Shown here: piece after piece, positions 1 to 7,105 of the stretch | Numbering within the stretch: the first letter of the stretch is position 1 | Layout of the letters: every line of letters begins with the position of its first letter | Assembly: GCA_947498935.1 (NCBI GenBank) | Contig: CANMMM010000010.1 | Span: forward strand, 1 to 64,000 | Reading direction: 5' to 3' | Origin: an uncultured Aquimarina sp. | GTDB taxonomy: Bacteria; Bacteroidota; Bacteroidia; Flavobacteriales; Flavobacteriaceae | Length of the DNA: 64,000 bases | Made by a program: the position numbers and the translations under genes | Notes under the pieces: model-generated | What the model saw: only the letters and a program-made list of their open reading frames with translations | Databases searched by the model: none | Told to the model about the DNA's origin: nothing

Positions 1-2
1 AG

Positions 3-287
3 TTTCCTTCTAAATACAAAATAGATTTCCCGAAAATCATAGGAAACTATAACCCTGACTGGGGAGTAATAAGAAAATATAAAGACGGTGTAAAAGTACA
101 GTTAGTAAGAGAAACTAAAGGAACTGCTGAAGTTTCCAAACTAAGATTTGTACATGAGATAAACAAAGTAAAAGTAGCACAAAAGCACTTTATAGCTCTT
201 GGTATTGATTATGATGTTATCAAAGGAGATGAACCAACTTGGTATATTAAGAAAAATATAAAACCTATAGACGAAGAATTATTATAG
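3..287 (+). CDS. Type III restriction endonuclease (Res), C-terminal fragment cut by the window edge
   Basis: An open frame enters from the left edge and stops at 285-287, giving the last 94 residues of a protein. It contains NPDWGVI followed by VRETKG and then KLRF, HEINKVKVAQKHF and ALGIDYDV. This is the pattern of the PD-(D/E)xK nuclease domain that ends type III restriction Res subunits (NPDW...ETKG, then an FxHEIxKxKxAxxHF stretch). In such systems Res is an ATP-dependent helicase-nuclease that works with a Mod methyltransferase; mod would lie to the left, outside the window. The Asp of NPDW and the E-K of ETKG are present, so this end looks intact. The reading frame is certain and the family assignment good; activity cannot be judged from a fragment. 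Confidence 0.8.
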   Translation, partial: FPSKYKIDFPKIIGNYNPDWGVIRKYKDGVKVQLVRETKGTAEVSKLRFVHEINKVKVAQKHFIALGIDYDVIKGDEPTWYIKKNIKPIDEELL

Positions 288-462
288 ATCTAGAAAAGGT
301 ATATATTTTTTGTGATGAGTTTGGTACAAACTTTAAAACAAAATAATGCTAAAAACATCACCAAATTTGTGTATTCTTTTAGATGCCACAAGTCATTAGT
401 ATGAAATGTAAGAAAAAACTTCCTGAGTAATAGCCTAAAAAAAGTGACTTTTTATGCAAAAT

Positions 463-488
463 CACAGCAGGGTTTCACAGCAGGGTTT
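463..488. repeat. Tandem 13-bp direct repeat CACAGCAGGGTTT, third copy nearby
   Basis: CACAGCAGGGTTT occurs twice head to tail at 463-475 and 476-488, and again at 704-716. The function is unknown. It lies in the gene-poor strip downstream of the restriction gene fragment, where I see no convincing gene between 288 and about 835. Confidence 0.6.
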
Positions 489-523
489 TGTGTAGAAATT
501 ACTACTTTTTTTAGTGATTAAAA

Positions 524-555
524 TTTGTAACCCCTTGAATTCAAGGGGTTACAAA
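524..555. terminator. 32-nt perfect palindrome, probable terminator or protein-binding site
   Basis: A perfect inverted repeat with no loop, centred on GAATTC (core TAACCCCTTGAATTCAAGGGGTTA, given here only as a symmetric arm TAACCCCTTGAA). The A/T flanks would give a short U-tract in either direction. It lies 237 bases after the Res stop codon. A bidirectional terminator is the simplest reading; a dimeric regulator site is the alternative. Confidence 0.5.
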
Positions 556-587
556 ATAGCACACAAGTTAAGATGATTTGTGTGAAG

Positions 588-613
588 AAAAAGAGCGTGG
601 AGACGCTCTTTTT
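588..613. terminator. Hairpin AAAAAGAGCGT / ACGCTCTTTTT
   Basis: An 11-bp perfect stem with a 4-nt loop (GGAG) and a T-rich 3' side, typical of an intrinsic terminator usable from both strands. It probably insulates the restriction locus from what follows. Confidence 0.7.
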
Positions 614-835
614 CGTTTTTTGGCGTCTACGGTTTTTAGTATCAACTCTTTATGTATTTGTATGGTTTTAAGAAAGTTACTGTGTTTTTGCTCTATTTTG
701 GCGCACAGCAGGGTTTTTTCATTTTTGAGACCCTTTTTAGCCGAATATCTCAAGTGAGGTAACAGCTGTTGACATCACTTTTTCATCTGTAAAGTATTTT
801 TGGAGAGGTTTGGGTAAGCAAAAACTCTTTTTAGG

Positions 836-1028
836 AGCATTACAAACTATTAAAACCCCTTTGGATAACTCAGCAGGTAGTTCCTAGTAGCGGACTTGGT
901 GCAACTCAACAATCACCCATTAGGTTACGACTCCAAGCATAGGCTTGATTCGGCTTGACTTCTAATTTGATTAAGTTTTTTCACTTACGGTCTTTTGCTA
1001 GTCTAAAGTTGTTGATCCATCCTGTATA
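836..1028 (-). pseudogene. Decayed group II intron maturase (C-terminal part)
   Basis: Read on the minus strand, this stretch gives GWINNFRLAKDRK (about 1026-984), then KNLIKLEVKPNQAYAWSRN (about 980-920), then VAPSPLLGTTC and VIQRGFNSL, with stop codons between blocks. Group II intron reverse transcriptase/maturases have this order near the C-terminus: a GWxNYFRLA block, a KKLG-AYxWxxSR block, then a WRxAxSPILxTT block. The segment normally between the first two blocks appears deleted. The match is by eye, so it is moderately supported. No intact reverse transcriptase is present. Confidence 0.5.
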
Positions 1029-1195
1029 GCCACTTACTTTGCTTACGGAACAAGACTCCGCGTATATGGGGCGCTAACCCTTTGGGACGTCCTTTAAAAA
1101 GAACTATATTTGTCCATCCAAGGCACACGCAATAGCTATAAGTAATTGCTTATTTTCGCCAGCATTACTACCTAGATTTAAACAAATATTAAAAT

Positions 1196-2269
1196 ATGGA
1201 TTTTATAAATAAGCTCAGATGTCCGATAACCAAAAATGGCCTTGAACTGATTGAAAAGGAAAAATTCACAAACTATGATTTACCAAAAGACTATGAAAAG
1301 TTTGGTAATCTTACATTGGGATTGGTAGATAGTAGCAAACAATACTTTTTTCCAATATTTGGCGGTATAGTTGTATTGCATGAGCATTATGCCATTTATA
1401 TTGGCAAGCAACAGGATAATAGAGAGAACTTATCTTTTGATAAAAAAAGAGTTTTCGACTACTACAATGAGGTAGATTATAAAATCAAAGATTCTCTTAA
1501 AATATATGAGGATAGTTCAAAATGGGTTGATTTTAGAGAAGTTTCCTCAACATATATTAAAAACTCATTCACAAAGTCATCTTGTTATTACCCAACGGCA
1601 GGTGATTACATTCTGGATATTGCTTCTGGCCCGATTGGATTGCCTGAATATATGTCATTATCAGATGGGTATACTTATCGAATTTGTGTTGATATATCAA
1701 TAAACGCTTTGATTCAAGCAAAGATTAACATAGAGAATGCGGGTAAAAAAGGTATTTATATCTGTGGGGATATTACGAATATACCTCTTCAGGATAACTC
1801 TGTTGACACAGTATTATCTCAGCACACATTATATCATATTCCAAAAAACGACCAAGAAACAGCAGTAAATGAGATGTATAGAGTTGCTAGCCAAGATTCT
1901 AAAATTGTAATCATTTATAGTTGGTTTTATCATAGTTGGTTTATGAACTTGTCATTAAATGTCATACAGCTTTACAGGATTTTAAGACATTTTGCTGGTA
2001 AGATGTATGTTAGATTAGTGAAATCTAAACCAAGATTGTACTTTTATCCACATAGCCCAAGATGGTTTAAGAAAACTTTTGAGTTTAGCAATGATATTGA
2101 ATTTTTTTGCTGGAGAAGTACAAATAAGTATTTCTTAGATTTTTATATTCACAAATGGATATTTGGGAAAAAAATTCTTGATAGGCTGATTAAAATTGAA
2201 GATAAACACAGTAGATTCATGAGTAAATTTGGAGAATACCCTGCAATTGTGATAACGAAACGGAAATAA
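1196..2269 (+). CDS. SAM-dependent methyltransferase with Trm112-like N-terminus
   Basis: This 357-residue cytoplasmic protein probably transfers methyl groups from SAM to an unidentified substrate. Residues 1-65 resemble the Trm112/YcaR fold (LRCPITKNGLELI and later FPIFGGIVVLHE), although the zinc cysteine pairs are incomplete. Residues about 135-245 form a class I methyltransferase domain: motif I is YILDIASGPIGL, the acidic SAM-ribose position is CVDIS, then GDITNIPLQDNSVDTVLSQ, followed by HTLYHI and an EMYRVA helix. This is Methyltransf_11-like. The C-terminal ~110 residues are hydrophobic and basic. The gene stands alone between two intron relics in AT-rich DNA, suggesting accessory origin. 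Glycan, lipid or small-molecule methylation are all possible. Confidence 0.75.
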   Translation: MDFINKLRCPITKNGLELIEKEKFTNYDLPKDYEKFGNLTLGLVDSSKQYFFPIFGGIVVLHEHYAIYIGKQQDNRENLSFDKKRVFDYYNEVDYKIKDSLKIYEDSSKWVDFREVSSTYIKNSFTKSSCYYPTAGDYILDIASGPIGLPEYMSLSDGYTYRICVDISINALIQAKINIENAGKKGIYICGDITNIPLQDNSVDTVLSQHTLYHIPKNDQETAVNEMYRVASQDSKIVIIYSWFYHSWFMNLSLNVIQLYRILRHFAGKMYVRLVKSKPRLYFYPHSPRWFKKTFEFSNDIEFFCWRSTNKYFLDFYIHKWIFGKKILDRLIKIEDKHSRFMSKFGEYPAIVITKRK

Positions 2270-2280
2270 AACAAGCACAC

Positions 2281-2400
2281 ATCGAGCAGACGGGTAACTA
2301 TCTCTTATCGCCTCTGCACCTCTCAAATATTTATATTCACGAATACCTCTAAAAACAAATGAGTAACCACTGTACGTACACTGCTCGTATACGGCGGTTC
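2281..2400 (-). mobile_element. Relic of a group II intron 3' end (domains V-VI)
   Basis: On the minus strand 2399-2365 reads as a 35-nt hairpin, AACCGCCGTATACG then a short loop then TGTACGTACAGTGGTT, closely resembling group II intron domain V. It is followed by a second hairpin (GCAGAGGCGA ... TTACCCGTCTGC, about 2315-2285) in the place of domain VI and by a terminal CTCGAT ending at 2281. The linker between the two hairpins is longer than usual. No maturase gene adjoins, so it is a fragment. It starts 11 bases after the methyltransferase stop codon. The identification rests on remembered consensus shape, not on a covariance model. Confidence 0.45.
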
Positions 2401-2689
2401 GCTTTATCCGTAGCGCTGCTATAAATTTCAAAAAATGCCTTTTCCTGTCAAATTACCTCTCATTTTCGGTCAAAAACAAAAAGGCAAGATGAGTTCAACA
2501 CCTAGCAATCCCCCAAGCCCTAGTAATCATCAAAAACCAATAAATTCCGAATATCCTTGCATTTCCTGTTAAAAAAAGACTAAATTTATACAAGTATTAT
2601 GCTTTTGTTAACACAAATGCCAATTTGTTCGAAAAAGGTCGAATCGGTATGCAATACAACTAATAACCATAATTACTTAAAACGCACCT
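2401..2689. other. Intergenic, contains CCGTAGCGCTGCTAT
   Basis: No gene is seen. The 15-nt word CCGTAGCGCTGCTAT at about 2408-2422 recurs at the centre of the imperfect palindrome at 24144-24312, so this may be a fragment of the same intergenic repeat family. Confidence 0.4.
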
Positions 2690-3499
2690 ATGGGAATATT
2701 CAATATTTTTAAGAAAAAGAAAAAAGAACAAGCAAAAAAAGAAACTCCCCCTTCTGATACTAATATTTTCGGGATGATCCTTCTAGAAGATGCTAACTCT
2801 TTTGACATGAAAGGGACTGCTAATGAATTAAGAACCAAATGGAACTTATCTGTCAATGATAGTGAAGCCGATACTATAAATGGTGTTTTAGGAGTTGATG
2901 ACTATTTTTTTGCCATCATGGTAATGGATTATAAAATTCCAGGAGATGAAGCCAAAACACATGCAAGCTATAACTATTTTTGGAAAAACGGTATTGAAGA
3001 AGTCTCTAAACACCAAGGACACATTATAGTTTCTACTTTAAGTAGCGGAAGAGATGTAGTACAAGAAAATCTACTGTACTCCAAAGTCATTGCGGCAATG
3101 TTAAACAATAGCAAATCAATAGGATTCCATATGCCCAATAGAACATTAATTCTAGATACGAACTTTTACCTAGCAAATATGGAGGAACCTATAAATGAAA
3201 ATAAACTTCCTGTACTCAACTGGATTTATTTTGGTTTATCAACTCAAAATGAAGCAAGCTCTATATTTACCTACGGTCTTACAGATTTTGGCAAAAAGGA
3301 AATGGAAATTATTGATGCTAATTATTCAATAAAGGAAACGTATCAAATAATGCTTCATTTAGTGCATTACGTGATCGGACAAAATATTACACTAAGACAT
3401 AATGAAACTGTAGGGTTTTCTGCAGAACAGCAAGTAAAAGTCACTGAATCACAAGGCGTCTTTTTAGAAGGTGTCAACACATTAAAAATTGCTTTTTAA
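2690..3499 (+). CDS. DUF4261-like protein
   Basis: This 269-residue soluble protein has a lysine-rich N-terminus (FKKKKKEQAKKE) and no signal peptide. Middle and C-terminal features match my recollection of DUF4261 proteins: HQGHIIVSTLSS, FGKKEMEI near residue 205, LHLVHYVI near 225, then LRHNETVGFSAEQQVKVTES. No enzymatic motif is evident and the molecular role of the family is not established. The gene is monocistronic, with a strong hairpin seven bases after its stop. Reading frame certain; family call fairly good. Confidence 0.65.
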   Translation: MGIFNIFKKKKKEQAKKETPPSDTNIFGMILLEDANSFDMKGTANELRTKWNLSVNDSEADTINGVLGVDDYFFAIMVMDYKIPGDEAKTHASYNYFWKNGIEEVSKHQGHIIVSTLSSGRDVVQENLLYSKVIAAMLNNSKSIGFHMPNRTLILDTNFYLANMEEPINENKLPVLNWIYFGLSTQNEASSIFTYGLTDFGKKEMEIIDANYSIKETYQIMLHLVHYVIGQNITLRHNETVGFSAEQQVKVTESQGVFLEGVNTLKIAF

Positions 3500-3505
3500 A
3501 AAACA

Positions 3506-3567
3506 AACTCATCTTTACTTTTTGAAATTCATAATAGAGCTACGAATAAAAAAAGTAAAGATGAGTT
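3506..3567. terminator. Long hairpin after the DUF4261-like gene
   Basis: AACTCATCTTTACTTTTT at 3506-3523 is complementary to AAAAAGTAAAGATGAGTT at 3550-3567. The A/T-rich stem with T/A runs could terminate transcription in both directions. Confidence 0.7.
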
Positions 3568-3623
3568 CTATACCTATCTTACAATTTTAGTATGTTTATA
3601 CCTACATCAATACGATAAACGAT

Positions 3624-3896
3624 ATGGACGCAACAGCATACGCAGCACTCACGGACGAGGCTTTACGCATCGAAAAAAAGAAACTTAAGAAAAGGAAACT
3701 GATCAATGCTTTAGTCATTGGGTTTTTAGCCAGTATTGTCATGGTAGGCGTTTCCGCTGGGAGCTTAGGTTCCGAAAAAAATCATATTGCTTTTTTACTC
3801 CCCTTATTATTCCCCATATACTTTATCTATCACATTGTCAAAAACTCTAAGAAAGACAAAGCCTTAGAAACCGTATTAAAAGAACGAAATCTATAA
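3624..3896 (+). CDS. Small two-helix membrane protein
   Basis: This 90-residue protein has a charged N-terminus (IEKKKLKKRK, residues ~16-25), a first membrane segment (about 28-48), a short polar link (GSEKNH), a second segment (about 54-70) and a basic tail. Comparable short proteins with a DEAL-KK start and two membrane helices are common in Flavobacteriaceae, but I know no function. It is followed by a hairpin at 3909-3944. Confidence 0.6.
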   Translation: MDATAYAALTDEALRIEKKKLKKRKLINALVIGFLASIVMVGVSAGSLGSEKNHIAFLLPLLFPIYFIYHIVKNSKKDKALETVLKERNL

Positions 3897-3908
3897 TACA
3901 TACGCATA

Positions 3909-3944
3909 CAAAGAGGTGCTGTTACGCTACAAGCAACCTCTTTG
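3909..3944. terminator. Hairpin between convergent genes
   Basis: CAAAGAGGTGCT pairs with AGCAACCTCTTTG (one-base bulge), with a loop of about 11 nt. It lies between the convergent stop codons of the small membrane protein and mogA and may serve both. Confidence 0.6.
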
Positions 3945-3968
3945 CAAATTCGTTAGAATACATTACTG

Positions 3969-4502
3969 CTATTTGCTTTTAGGCCTAAAAGGCTGTATCA
4001 CCGCCATATCACATTCTAAATAAGGTCCTCCCATCAGATCTATACAGTATGGAATCGCTGGAAACACCGCATCCAGACACTCGCGTATGGATTTTGGTTT
4101 TCCGGGTAAGTTTACGATCAAACTCTCTTTGCGCAGTCCTGCCGTCTGTCTAGAAAGAATCGCAGTAGGTACGTATTTCAGAGATTCCGCTCTCATCAGT
4201 TCTCCAAAACCTGGCATCATACGATCGCATACCGCCTCTGTAGCCTCTGGTGTTACATCGCGTTTGGCAGGTCCCGTACCTCCTGTAGTAACCACTAAAC
4301 AGCAGTGTTGCTCATCTACCATATCGATGATGGTTTGTTCTATGATTTCTTGCTCATCTGGTATAATCGTATACACCTCTTCCCAGCTAGATGTTAAATA
4401 TTCATGTAGCGTACTTATAATCGCCTTTCCGCTGATATCTTCGTAAACACCAGCACTTGCCCGATCACTAACGGTGATCACTCCTATTTTGATTGGTGAC
4501 AT
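3969..4502 (-). CDS. mogA: Molybdopterin adenylyltransferase MogA
   Basis: MogA activates molybdopterin by adenylylation before molybdenum insertion, in the cytoplasm. The protein starts MSPIKIGVITVSDRAS and carries the MoCF-biosynthesis signature TTGGTGPAKRDVTPEAT, the conserved MPGFGELMR segment and NLPGKPKSI. An upstream in-frame ATG at 4547 would add 15 residues that do not resemble the family, so I place the start at 4502 (177 aa; E. coli MogA has 195). No other molybdenum-cofactor gene lies in the window. The family is certain; MogA versus MoaB cannot be fully separated, but the TPEAT and GELMR blocks fit MogA. Confidence 0.88.
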   Translation of the reverse strand: MSPIKIGVITVSDRASAGVYEDISGKAIISTLHEYLTSSWEEVYTIIPDEQEIIEQTIIDMVDEQHCCLVVTTGGTGPAKRDVTPEATEAVCDRMMPGFGELMRAESLKYVPTAILSRQTAGLRKESLIVNLPGKPKSIRECLDAVFPAIPYCIDLMGGPYLECDMAVIQPFRPKSK

Positions 4503-4709
4503 CTCTTTGTTTTCTATATTAAAATTGATCGTTCGTATAGGGTACATACACCTTACTCACCACCCTTTAGAATCGTAAAGGTATACAAATTCTACAGCAT
4601 TAAAATCCTAACGATACGTTCCCGCTGGAAAACCATGCACTCTATGATTTACAATATTTTATTGCTCTACTACTAAGAATAATGAGGGCGTTACCTACAA
4701 TATACTGCT

Positions 4710-5210
4710 TTAAAAAATCGCTGTCCAATGTGCTGCTAGCTTGGTTATATAGAACACCATAAAGATGATGGAAACGACAAACTTGATAAACGTACCTGCT
4801 AGAAACCCTAAGAACGAACCAAAGGCTGCTTTTAAGGCTTTGGATACGTCTTCACTGTTTTGTAACAATTCGCCAATAAACGCACCTGCAAAGGGGCCTA
4901 TGATGATGCCAAAAGGGCCTAAGAATAATAGTCCTATGATGAGTCCTACTGAACTGCCGATCATCCCATACTTAGTGCCTCCAAACCGCTTGGTACCCCA
5001 CACGGGTACTAAATAGTCTAATACCCATACTGCAATGGCTACGCCAAAGGTAATGCCTATAAATACCCAATCATGTGGAATCACTGAGGTAAAATACAAT
5101 AGCAATAACCCAATCCACGAGGTAAAAGGGCCTGGCAAAACGGGCAGAAAACTACCTATTATACCGATGATACATGCTAAAAATCCTATGCTTACTAAAA
5201 TTATATCCAT
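4710..5210 (-). CDS. DUF456 family membrane protein
   Basis: This is an integral membrane protein of about 166 residues. The N-terminal helix runs into GIIGSFLPVLPGPFTSWIGL, the family hallmark. Later glycine-rich helices include GTKRFGGTKYGMIGSSVGLI and GPFGIIIGPFAGAFIGEL, then a QNSEDVSKALKAAFGSFLGF segment and a final helix. The function of DUF456 is unknown. The start at 5210 (MDIILVSIGF) matches the family start better than the ATG six codons upstream. Monocistronic. Confidence 0.8.
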   Translation of the reverse strand: MDIILVSIGFLACIIGIIGSFLPVLPGPFTSWIGLLLLYFTSVIPHDWVFIGITFGVAIAVWVLDYLVPVWGTKRFGGTKYGMIGSSVGLIIGLLFLGPFGIIIGPFAGAFIGELLQNSEDVSKALKAAFGSFLGFLAGTFIKFVVSIIFMVFYITKLAAHWTAIF

Positions 5211-5299
5211 ACACTGTATTAGACGCATAAAGGCTAAAATTGTTACATTTTCTCACAAAGGCTTAAACTTCTTTTAACACACATGAAACCGTAATTCTA

Positions 5300-5307
5300 T
5301 ATTTTTG
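5300..5307 (+). promoter_or_regulatory. Candidate -7 box TATTTTTG
   Basis: It fits TAnnTTTG, the Bacteroidota housekeeping -7 consensus, 44 bases before the ATG at 5352. No clear -33 TTTG at the ideal distance. Confidence 0.4.
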
Positions 5308-5351
5308 ACACGTCTATACATGAGCCATAAACCTTTTATCCCCCCACACTA

Positions 5352-5756
5352 ATGAAATATATACTGATCTTATCTTTTATGATCTTGGGGATGCACGTTT
5401 ATTCCCAACAGATCCCTACAACAAACGATTGTAAGGATAAAAAAATAGAGCGCCTGCGCAAACAATGCATCTGTAAGGATATTGAAAAATATGCCAATAC
5501 ACATTATGATGTGCAACGAGTAGCTATGTTCGGTAAACAAGGAGTTAATAAAATTTATACCCGTTTTAGGATTACCAATGGGCAGATTAGCGATATACAG
5601 GTCAAGGGAAGTTCTTATACCTTAGAACAGGAAGCCATACGTACACTGCAATCGTTTACAGGGATTACGACGATCCCTGGGCAGATCAGTGAGGCTGATA
5701 ATACATACACGGTACTCATCAAATTCGAAATCCAAAAGGAATTGACCGACTTATAA
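5352..5756 (+). CDS. Secreted protein with TonB C-terminal-like fold
   Basis: This 134-residue protein has a signal peptide (LILSFMILGMHVYSQQ, cleavage probably after residue 18 or 19), so it is probably periplasmic. The mature part has four cysteines near the N-terminus (DCKDKK...KQCICKD). It then has a region like the C-terminal domain of energy-transducer TonB: VNKIYTRFRITNGQISDIQV, a helix (LEQEAIRTLQSF), and a final strand (TYTVLIKFEIQ). Full TonB features (membrane anchor, Pro-rich spacer) are absent. The same architecture is common in Flavobacteriaceae as stand-alone secreted proteins. Function unknown. Confidence 0.65.
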   Translation: MKYILILSFMILGMHVYSQQIPTTNDCKDKKIERLRKQCICKDIEKYANTHYDVQRVAMFGKQGVNKIYTRFRITNGQISDIQVKGSSYTLEQEAIRTLQSFTGITTIPGQISEADNTYTVLIKFEIQKELTDL

Positions 5757-5776
5757 CAGTATAGTGGTAATTATTG

Positions 5777-5784
5777 TATTTTTG
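5777..5784 (+). promoter_or_regulatory. Candidate -7 box TATTTTTG
   Basis: It matches TAnnTTTG 39 bases upstream of the lipoprotein ATG at 5823. No -33 element at ideal spacing was recognised. Confidence 0.4.
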
Positions 5785-5822
5785 TAGCGTATCGATAAGA
5801 TGTATTAATTGTTTAATCCGTT

Positions 5823-6302
5823 ATGCTCAAAAGAAGTTGCCTATTACTTAGTTGTCTATTGCTGTGTGCTTGTGACAACTTTACACTAGTTTCTAAGGAT
5901 AATCCCGATACAATACTAAAAGAGAAATGGGCTACGATCGATACGACTTCTGTGGCGAAACCGCCTATGTTTAAGACGTGTAGATTCGAAACGGAAGCTA
6001 CGATGGAATCTTGTTTCCAAAAAACGCTGACTCGACATATCATGCAGCATGTGCAGGATCAAACCATCGTGGTTACGGAGGCAATTAATGATACGATTTG
6101 GATTCCGATCGTGATTACCAAACAGGATAGCATCTACTTAGAAACCTACACAATCCCAAAGATAATTACGGATCAAATCCCCGATTTCGGTCAATTGATC
6201 CAAGAGAGTATCTCGAAGTTACCGAGTGTAAAGGCGGCACATACACGAGGGATTCCAGTGACTACAAAATATAAACTACCTTTGGTGATCACCATACATT
6301 AA
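5823..6302 (+). CDS. Hypothetical lipoprotein
   Basis: This 159-residue protein starts MLKRSCLLLSCLLLCACDNF; the LCAC lipobox makes Cys17 the likely lipidated residue. The mature part is rich in Thr and Ile, with a Cys pair (FKTC...ESCFQ) that could form a disulfide, and ends in a strand-like segment. I recognise no family. It sits 14 bases before ruvC and may be cotranscribed with it, which says little about function. Confidence 0.7.
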   Translation: MLKRSCLLLSCLLLCACDNFTLVSKDNPDTILKEKWATIDTTSVAKPPMFKTCRFETEATMESCFQKTLTRHIMQHVQDQTIVVTEAINDTIWIPIVITKQDSIYLETYTIPKIITDQIPDFGQLIQESISKLPSVKAAHTRGIPVTTKYKLPLVITIH

Positions 6303-6316
6303 ACTGCTATTACTAC

Positions 6317-6877
6317 TTGGAACAGGAAAAAATTATATTAGGTATTGATCCCGGAACTACGATTATGGGATTTGGATTGATCAAAATCGTAAGTAAAAAA
6401 ATGAGCTTGGTGCAATTAAATGAATTGCAACTGAATAAATACAGTGACCACTATCTGAAGCTGAAACTGATTTTTGAGCGTACCATAGAACTGATCGATA
6501 CGTATCACCCAGATGAAATCGCTATCGAAGCGCCTTTTTTTGGAAAAAATGTACAGTCCATGCTCAAACTGGGTAGAGCCCAAGGGGTAGCGATGGCTGC
6601 GGGATTAAGTAGAGAAGTACCTATTACGGAATATTCGCCTAAGAAAATAAAAATGGCAATTACAGGCAATGGAAATGCAACCAAAGAACAGGTAGCCAAG
6701 ATGCTACAGAGTTTACTACAGATCAAAACACTGCCTAAAAATCTGGATTCTACCGATGGATTGGCAGCTGCGGTTTGCCATTTCTATAATATGGGCAAAT
6801 CGGATCTGGGAGGCAAAAGCTATTCGGGATGGGCTTCATTTGTAAAACAGAATGAAAAAAGAGTAAAAAAAGGATGA
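6317..6877 (+). CDS. ruvC: Crossover junction endodeoxyribonuclease RuvC
   Basis: RuvC resolves Holliday junctions at the end of homologous recombination, with RuvAB. The protein has ILGIDPGTTIMGFGLI at its N-terminus (first catalytic Asp at residue 11), IAIEAPFFGKN (catalytic Glu near 73), the helix QSMLKLGRAQGVAMAAGL, YSPKKIKMAITGNGNATKEQV, and LDSTDGLAAAVCH (the final acidic pair). Length is 186 residues, normal for the family. The start is a TTG at 6317: no upstream ATG is available and the family start is only a few residues before ILGIDPG. Its last four bases overlap the next gene (ATGA). Confidence 0.95.
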   Translation: MEQEKIILGIDPGTTIMGFGLIKIVSKKMSLVQLNELQLNKYSDHYLKLKLIFERTIELIDTYHPDEIAIEAPFFGKNVQSMLKLGRAQGVAMAAGLSREVPITEYSPKKIKMAITGNGNATKEQVAKMLQSLLQIKTLPKNLDSTDGLAAAVCHFYNMGKSDLGGKSYSGWASFVKQNEKRVKKG

Positions 6878-7104
6878 CGGCACATCTACACAACAGATTA
6901 TTACTCTTAAAAGCACTACCCATACACCTGTTTTACGAAGAAGTATACCAAACTCGGTTTCGTAAACAATACGCTAAAATCGTATGCTTTCTGACCGTGC
7001 TTCTATTTCCTTTTATGGGATATGCTGTATTTTTAACTCATAAACGCAAATGGGTATGCAGAAGAAAATTTAGCCCTCATTTCGCTACCATAAAACACAT
7101 ATAA
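6874..7104 (+). CDS. Small basic protein between ruvC and hemW
   Basis: This 76-residue protein overlaps ruvC by an ATGA junction and ends one base before hemW, so translation is probably coupled. It has a hydrophobic segment near residues 37-54 (IVCFLTVLLFPFMGYAVFL) flanked by basic residues, and a basic C-terminus (HKRKWVCRRKF). No family recognised. The packing supports a real gene, but the short length leaves doubt. Confidence 0.5.
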   Translation: MTAHLHNRLLLLKALPIHLFYEEVYQTRFRKQYAKIVCFLTVLLFPFMGYAVFLTHKRKWVCRRKFSPHFATIKHI

Positions 7105-7105
7105 T

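Noticed and set aside
568..753. Reverse-strand open frame of 61 codons
   Set aside because: It crosses the terminator hairpin at 588-613 and the third CACAGCAGGG repeat, has a Lys/Ser/Arg-rich tail and no family likeness, so I treat it as chance.
2135..2431. Minus-strand open frame of 98 codons overlapping the methyltransferase end
   Set aside because: It runs through the intron relic hairpins and the tail of a real gene on the other strand, so it is a shadow.
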